Assembly (NCBI RefSeq): GCF_000786105.1
Contig: NZ_JTEV01000002.1
Coordinates: 1-37,451 of the forward strand
Direction: 5' to 3'
Length of the DNA stretch: 37,451 bases
Source: Bdellovibrio sp. ArHS
GTDB lineage: Bacteria; Bdellovibrionota; Bdellovibrionia; Bdellovibrionales; Bdellovibrionaceae
This document shows positions 33,643 to 37,451 of the stretch, in pieces (the stretch's first letter is position 1; every line of letters starts with the position of its first letter). The notes beneath the pieces were generated by a model, which did not search any database, had not been told where the DNA came from, and saw only the letters and a list, made by a program, of their open reading frames with translations. The position numbers and the translations under genes were made by a program.

Positions 33643-34191
33643 ATGAAAAAAATAATGTACGTTCTGATCCTTGTTTTAACGGCCAATCTGATGGCTTGCG
33701 CCCAAGAAGATGGAAATGTGGACGTGTCGATCACGTCCTCAACACTGCCTCTCATTCCGGCGACAGCGGTGAGTTGTTTAGCGCAAAGAAACGCCGGTTC
33801 GGATGCGGCAACACCTGATGTGTCAGCGAGCTATTTTAAGATTCCCGTCATCACATTTACCCGCAAAGACACCAGCAAAACATTGATTATCGCCTTTATC
33901 CGCGTTTCCATCCAAATTCCCGGAAGTGCCTCGCCAGTGACGTGTGAATATGGCGGAGACCAGTTGGCGGCTTTGCGCACAGAGTGGTTCAACAATGCGA
34001 CCAAAGAAGCTGCCATTCCCGTGGGGGAGGCCTCCTATGCGACAGGCTGTGCGATGTATTGCGGCGGCATCAACTCCACGAATCAGTTTGTTGCGACAGG
34101 AACCCTGGAGGTCTTCGGTTTAGAACGAGACGACAGCCAGAACGAAACTCCGGTTAAAGTGCAGACGACGATCACGATTCAAAGCTACTAA
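33643..34191 (+). CDS. lipoprotein downstream of pilQ
   Basis: This 182-residue protein has a lipobox (L-M-A-C, Cys19) after a hydrophobic signal. Its predicted mature part is beta-rich and has four further Cys ('AVSCLAQ', 'VTCEYGG', 'GCAMYCGG'), which suggests disulfides. AAAAGGAAC precedes ATG 33643, 11 bases after pilQ, so it is in the pil operon and ends at the operon terminator. I recognise no family. It is not TPR-like, so it does not resemble the pilotins PilF/Tgl, but its place makes a pilus-accessory or secretin-partner role possible. Confidence 0.8.
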   Translation: MKKIMYVLILVLTANLMACAQEDGNVDVSITSSTLPLIPATAVSCLAQRNAGSDAATPDVSASYFKIPVITFTRKDTSKTLIIAFIRVSIQIPGSASPVTCEYGGDQLAALRTEWFNNATKEAAIPVGEASYATGCAMYCGGINSTNQFVATGTLEVFGLERDDSQNETPVKVQTTITIQSY

Positions 34192-34206
34192 GAAGTTTAA
34201 TACTCG

Positions 34207-34234
34207 AAAAACCCCGGTCCAAGCCGGGGTTTTT
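34207..34234. terminator. bidirectional Rho-independent terminator
   Basis: AAAAACCCCGG (34207-34217) pairs with CCGGGGTTTTT (34224-34234), an 11-bp stem with a 6-base loop and T/A tracts on both sides. It serves the pil operon (+) and the convergent small secreted-protein gene (-). Confidence 0.93.
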
Positions 34235-34511
34235 ATTTTATGCAGGAAATCTGCGGAGCCGAAATCACACTTCCCGAAACTCCCGAGATCCCATAGCAAA
34301 CCGTTCCATCTGCCTGTTTAATTTGATAAAGATATGCCGTAGTGCTGGAGCCGGTAACCAGCAGAGAGACGGTTTCCACCGAGGTCCCATCAGAGAAGGC
34401 TCCTGTCGCCTTTGGCAAGAGGGATGAGCTTTGACCTCCAGCTTGATAGGCTGCCACAGAGCCGCCGATCACCATCGCAATCGCCGCCACGACACATAAT
34501 GAACTGCGCAT
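34233..34511 (-). CDS. small secreted protein, unknown function
   Basis: This 92-residue protein has a Sec signal peptide ('LCVVAAIAMVIGGSVAAYQA', cleavage near A-Y-Q-A) and a Ser/Thr/Gly-rich mature part of about 70 residues with two Cys ('GTVCYGISG', 'ISCIK'). On the minus strand AGGAGG lies five bases before the ATG, a strong sign that the gene is real. It is monocistronic, convergent with the pil operon and divergent from rarA. No family recognised. Confidence 0.75.
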   Translation of the reverse strand: MRSSLCVVAAIAMVIGGSVAAYQAGGQSSSLLPKATGAFSDGTSVETVSLLVTGSSTTAYLYQIKQADGTVCYGISGVSGSVISAPQISCIK

Positions 34512-34655
34512 GCATTCCTCCTATGTCTTCAGTGAACAGGCACCACTTTGCGTCGGCAAGACAAACTCCTGCAATGTCAGCCTGTTAGGCGGCAAGATCT
34601 TAAAGTTACATAATCTTTCAGTGATTTCTGCGGATAAATGGTTTACGACAGGGGC

Positions 34656-35969
34656 ATGGATCTTTTCTCATCATCTAGCGCCGCCTTAAGTTCATCGCCG
34701 TTATCTGAGATTCTTCGCCCGAAGAACCTTGATGAAATTATTGGACAGGATAAAACTTTGGGGCCGAAATCGAAACTCGGCCAGATGTTAAGAAAAGGAT
34801 ACCTTCCCAGCCTGATTATTTGGGGGCCTCCTGGGACAGGAAAAACCACGTTTGCATTGGCCTTGTCCCAGCACTTCAACGCTCATTTTGAAAATATCAA
34901 TGCAGTCGATGCTGGCGCGAAAGTTTTGCGCGAAGTGGGAGAAAAGGGCAAAGACCGTCGCCTGCAGTTCCAGCAAAAGACAGTTCTTTTTGTCGATGAA
35001 ATCCATCGGTTTAATAAGGCTCAGCAGGATGTGCTTTTGCCATTTGTGGAAAAAGGCGATTTGGTTTTGGTGGGGGCCACGACCGAAAACCCCAGCTACG
35101 AATTAAACCGCGCTCTTTTAAGCCGCTGTCGCGTGGTGATTTTTGAACGTCTTTCCGAAGAGGATTTAAGCAAGATCCTTCTGCGTGCGGAAGTCCACTA
35201 TAAAAAACCTCTCGAACGAATTCTGACTAAAGAGGCGATTAACAATCTTCTTGAGTATTCCGACGGGGATGCTCGTCGCCTGATCAACAGTCTGGAAATT
35301 CTTTATAACTTCACGAAGGATCAAGAAGACGGGGAGCGCCTTGATGTCAACGACATGCGTGAGCTTTTGCAGCAAAACCCTTTGGGTTACGACAAAAGTT
35401 CCGAAATGCATTACGACCTGATTTCCGCTTTTATAAAAAGTGTGCGCGGCAGTGATCCCGACGCCGCCGTTTACTATTTGGCCCGCATGATTGATGGCGG
35501 AGAAGATCCCGTCTTTATCGCGCGCCGTCTGATCATTCTGGCCTCAGAAGATATCGGGAATGCTGATCCGCGTGCCATTTCCGTCGCCGTTTCGGGTCTC
35601 CAAGCGGTCGAAGCAATTGGACTTCCAGAAGGGGCTATCACTCTTGCGCAAGTGACCACTTACCTAGCTTGCTGTCCCAAATCGAATGCGTCTTACATGG
35701 CGCTAAACAATGCGCGCGCACTGGTTGAAAAAACACGGACTCAGCCTGTCCCATTGCACTTGCGCTCGGCGAAAACGGCGTTGGCCAAAGATTTGGGCTA
35801 TGGGCGTGACTACAAATATCCCCATAATTATCCCACAGGCTGGGTAGAACAAAATTATTTGCCCGAAGACTTACAGACTGAGCCTCTATATGAACCGACG
35901 AACCGGGGTTTTGAAAAGAATATCCGCGATTATTTGAATTGGATGAAGGGGCATAAACCTGAAAAATAA
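34656..35969 (+). CDS. rarA: replication-associated recombination protein A (RarA/MgsA), AAA+ ATPase
   Basis: RarA acts at stalled replication forks. The protein is 437 residues from ATG 34656; an ATG 18 bases earlier is in frame, but family members commonly begin Met-Asp-Leu-Phe as here, and neither start has a convincing ribosome site. Walker A GPPGTGKTT is at about residues 57-65, Walker B/sensor 'VLFVDEIHRFNKAQQD', 'LVGATTENPSYELN', the Arg-finger region 'LLSRCRVVIFE' and the C-terminal tetramerisation part ('HNYPTGWVEQNYLP'). It stands alone with its own bidirectional terminator. Confidence 0.95.
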   Translation: MDLFSSSSAALSSSPLSEILRPKNLDEIIGQDKTLGPKSKLGQMLRKGYLPSLIIWGPPGTGKTTFALALSQHFNAHFENINAVDAGAKVLREVGEKGKDRRLQFQQKTVLFVDEIHRFNKAQQDVLLPFVEKGDLVLVGATTENPSYELNRALLSRCRVVIFERLSEEDLSKILLRAEVHYKKPLERILTKEAINNLLEYSDGDARRLINSLEILYNFTKDQEDGERLDVNDMRELLQQNPLGYDKSSEMHYDLISAFIKSVRGSDPDAAVYYLARMIDGGEDPVFIARRLIILASEDIGNADPRAISVAVSGLQAVEAIGLPEGAITLAQVTTYLACCPKSNASYMALNNARALVEKTRTQPVPLHLRSAKTALAKDLGYGRDYKYPHNYPTGWVEQNYLPEDLQTEPLYEPTNRGFEKNIRDYLNWMKGHKPEK

Positions 35970-35998
35970 AAAAAGAGAAAGAAGCCCTTTCTCTTTTT
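35970..35998. terminator. bidirectional Rho-independent terminator
   Basis: AAAAAGAGAAAG (35970-35981) pairs with CTTTCTCTTTTT (35987-35998): a 12-bp stem with a 5-base loop and T-tracts on both strands. It lies between convergent rarA (+) and the cupin gene (-). Confidence 0.88.
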
Positions 35999-36020
35999 TA
36001 TTTCGCGAATTTGGTGAAAC

Positions 36021-36326
36021 TTAAATAGCTCTTTGCGCGCATACACAGACACACCCTTGCGCCCCTTGTGCCACGTGCGAATGTTTGGTGTTAGCGGGTA
36101 TTTCAACACGGTCCCCTGGACGCAGAACGAACTGATTTCCTGAAATATTAAAGATCATTTCTCCAGAAACAATAATGCGAACCTCAGCAAAAGGATGGCG
36201 ATGATCTTGAACCTTCATCTGCGGTTCGTAAACCTCATCATAAGGTTCCAACCCCTCTGATTCCAAAATCATATGAACTTGTTCTTTGCTCGGAACGACC
36301 GGAGCCTGCCAGCGTGTGATGATCAT
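36021..36326 (-). CDS. small single-domain cupin
   Basis: This 101-residue beta-barrel protein has cupin motif 1 'DHRHPFAEVRIIVSGEM' (metal ligands His42, His44, Glu48) and motif 2 'LRPGDRVEIPANTKHSHVA' (His82). All four metal ligands are present, so it probably binds a divalent metal. Catalytic or sensor function cannot be told. Minus-strand AAAGAGG lies about six bases before the ATG. The C-terminus has a Cys-Val-Cys-Val-Cys run. It is divergent from the gene at 36548. Confidence 0.85.
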   Translation of the reverse strand: MIITRWQAPVVPSKEQVHMILESEGLEPYDEVYEPQMKVQDHRHPFAEVRIIVSGEMIFNISGNQFVLRPGDRVEIPANTKHSHVAQGAQGCVCVCAQRAI

Positions 36327-36429
36327 AAGTAGCCTCTTTCGTTTCCCTTATCTCAAATCGGCACAGCGAAAACAAGTCACAGCGCCGCTGAATCTCTTGA
36401 TGAAACACTATCTCCAATTTTAGTTCAAA

Positions 36430-36459
36430 TTGCGACAGGATAAGGGACCTGTTTATTAT
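36430..36459 (+). promoter_or_regulatory. candidate sigma-70 promoter in the 36327-36547 divergent gap
   Basis: TTGCGA (36430-36435), an 18-base spacer and TATTAT (36454-36459). It would give a leader of about 80 bases for the gene at 36548. Separate 8-base inverted arms CCCTTATC (36345-36352) and GATAAGGG (36439-36446) flank the gap and could be operator halves. Nothing else stands out. Confidence 0.45.
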
Positions 36460-36547
36460 CTTTTTTTGTTTTGTCGTTAAGTCCTTTTGTGGATTGTCGA
36501 TACCTACCATGTATGAGAGGGACACCCTTTAATTAGGGGAGGGTATT

Positions 36548-37060
36548 TTGAGTATTAAATCTAAGTCGACACATGCTGAATTAGATCACATCTTGAATTT
36601 TGTCGATGCATCGAAGGGTCTTCGTGCAAAGATCAACGAGTCAGGACGAGTGCAAATTCGCCAGGACCTGGACGGAAAGCTCTTCAGCTTTAATTCTCAA
36701 GAAGTGAACGAAGTCCTTCATCGTGCGGATTCAGAAGGTAAGCCGTTCATTCAAGTTAACTTCAAGAATGGAACAAAAGTTCTTCTGACGGAAACCCTTG
36801 TGGGATTCAAGCCGCTGGAAACACTGGGTCTGGATATGGGGCGTATTCCTAAAGTAGTGACCACGCCAGATCTTGTTAGTGTCTTCGATGCCATCGAAGA
36901 GTCTTTAGGCGCCGACAATGGACTTGATCATGAAGTTGAGATTCTTAAAAAGGTATATATGGCCATTGTTTCTGGTGGAGAAAAGGTCGGATTTGACCTC
37001 ACCACGGAAAGAGCCTGGCTCAATAGGCTTGTTGCGTCAAAATTTAAAGCCAGCGCATAA
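36548..37060 (+). CDS. unrecognised cytoplasmic protein
   Basis: This 170-residue soluble protein starts at TTG 36548 behind a very strong ribosome site, AGGGGAGGG (36535-36543). The N-terminal half is beta-rich ('GRVQIRQDLDGKLFSFNSQE', 'FIQVNFKNGTKVLLTETLVG'); the C-terminal half is helical ('LVSVFDAIEESLGADN', 'ERAWLNRLVASKFKASA'). It has no signal, membrane helix or motif I recognise. It is monocistronic, with its own promoter candidate and terminator. Confidence 0.75.
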   Translation: MSIKSKSTHAELDHILNFVDASKGLRAKINESGRVQIRQDLDGKLFSFNSQEVNEVLHRADSEGKPFIQVNFKNGTKVLLTETLVGFKPLETLGLDMGRIPKVVTTPDLVSVFDAIEESLGADNGLDHEVEILKKVYMAIVSGGEKVGFDLTTERAWLNRLVASKFKASA

Positions 37061-37098
37061 ATTAACGTAAAATCAGATACTTAAAGAAAGATTGCTAA

Positions 37099-37122
37099 AA
37101 ACCGAGGCAGAAACCTCGGTTT
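37099..37122 (+). terminator. Rho-independent terminator before tRNA-Ala
   Basis: AAACCGAGG (37099-37107) pairs with CCTCGGTTT (37114-37122), a 9-bp stem with a 6-base loop. It is followed by ACTTATT. Confidence 0.85.
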
Positions 37123-37214
37123 ACTTATTAAGCAACTTCGACCGCGAATTAAATTTTCGAAAAAAAGCTATTGACCTTTTTGGGCCGTTACGAGAAAACA
37201 GCTCCACTTTGTTC

Positions 37215-37290
<76 letters not shown>

Positions 37291-37340
37291 ATTTTTTATT
37301 TATGACGTTCGTCTCGAACGAAAAAAATAAAAAAAGAACA

Positions 37341-37368
37341 TTGACGGGGACAAAAAAATCGTTAAGAT
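37341..37368 (+). promoter_or_regulatory. probable rRNA operon promoter with UP-like element
   Basis: TTGACG (37341-37346), a 16-base spacer and TAAGAT (37363-37368), with an A-rich block (37317-37340) directly upstream like an UP element. GC-rich bases follow the -10 (CCTCGCGC), as in growth-rate-controlled rRNA promoters. Together with the leader motifs downstream this suggests the rRNA operon begins here. Confidence 0.7.
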
Positions 37369-37379
37369 TGGTTCCTCGC

Positions 37380-37421
37380 GCTTCGGCAACGAAGCTTTGA
37401 ATTAAGAATTTTCGCTCTTTG
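37380..37421 (+). promoter_or_regulatory. rRNA leader with hairpin and boxA-like antitermination motif
   Basis: GCTTCG-GCAA-CGAAGC (37380-37395) is a perfect 6-bp hairpin with a GNRA loop. CGCTCTTTG (37413-37421) resembles the Nus-factor boxA (TGCTCTTTA). The following GAAAACTGAATAG is a run often seen in rRNA leaders or spacers. The 16S gene itself is not in the window. Confidence 0.65.
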
Positions 37422-37451
37422 AAAACTGAATAGCTAGAATGATAGATTTTT

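Noticed and set aside
37306-37320. CGTTCG-TCT-CGAACG hairpin as a terminator for tRNA-Ala
   Set aside because: It is followed by an A-run, not T, on the plus strand; the A-run is better explained as an UP-like element of the next promoter.

Overview
The window looks like a chromosomal core region of a Bdellovibrio-type predatory bacterium (Bdellovibrionota, the former Deltaproteobacteria). This is inferred from gene content and order: a gliding-machinery-like TPR/FHA/TolQR cluster and a pil cluster, both ordered as in Myxococcus, plus three tandem signal peptidases and Gram-negative LPS-export genes. Almost everything is on the + strand in tight, often overlapping operons. GTG and TTG starts are frequent. 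No phage, insertion sequence or CRISPR array is visible.

Layout. (1) 1-7525: a cluster resembling the Myxococcus Glt/Agl (or paralogous Nfs) envelope machine: a TPR protein cut by the left edge, a TPR lipoprotein, a small exported protein, an FHA-TM-TonB-like protein, and a TolQ/ExbB plus two ExbD-type proteins (a proton-driven motor). (2) 7548-10764: LPS export (LptC with an LptA-like half, LptB) and sigma-54 (RpoN). (3) 10765-13243: a large palindromic element, adenine salvage (apt, MTA/SAH nucleosidase), a membrane-anchored helical protein and a short hibernation factor. The last two each lie behind a near-identical sigma-28 (FliA)-type promoter. (4) 13341-15244: an orphan membrane sensor-like protein and metK. 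(5) 15363-19366: lepA and three consecutive type I signal peptidases. (6) 19402-25222: pyrimidine/carbamoyl-phosphate operon pyrB-carA-(unknown gene)-carB, with a palindrome over the pyrB start codon. (7) 25219-34191: a type IV pilus cluster in the order PhnD-like protein, ABC ATPase, ABC permease, pilD, pilM, N, O, P, Q, lipoprotein. This parallels pilG-H-I-D-M-N-O-P-Q of Myxococcus. (8) 34233-37122: a small secreted protein (-), rarA, a cupin (-) and an unrecognised protein. (9) 37215 to the end: tRNA-Ala(UGC), then a strong promoter with an A-rich upstream element, a leader hairpin and a boxA-like antitermination motif. This is probably the start of an rRNA operon whose 16S gene lies past the right edge.

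How the genes connect. Surface motility and predation machinery (gliding-type motor, type IV pilus, LPS export, protein secretion) is interleaved with SAM and adenine metabolism (metK, MTA/SAH nucleosidase, apt), pyrimidine synthesis and translation factors (lepA, hpf). The paired FliA-type promoters suggest that hibernation functions may be tied to the motile, non-growing attack phase. The least explained elements are the 153-bp palindromic element after rpoN, the overlapping hairpins before pilM and at pyrB, and the unrecognised gene between carA and carB. No clearly novel multi-gene system was found.
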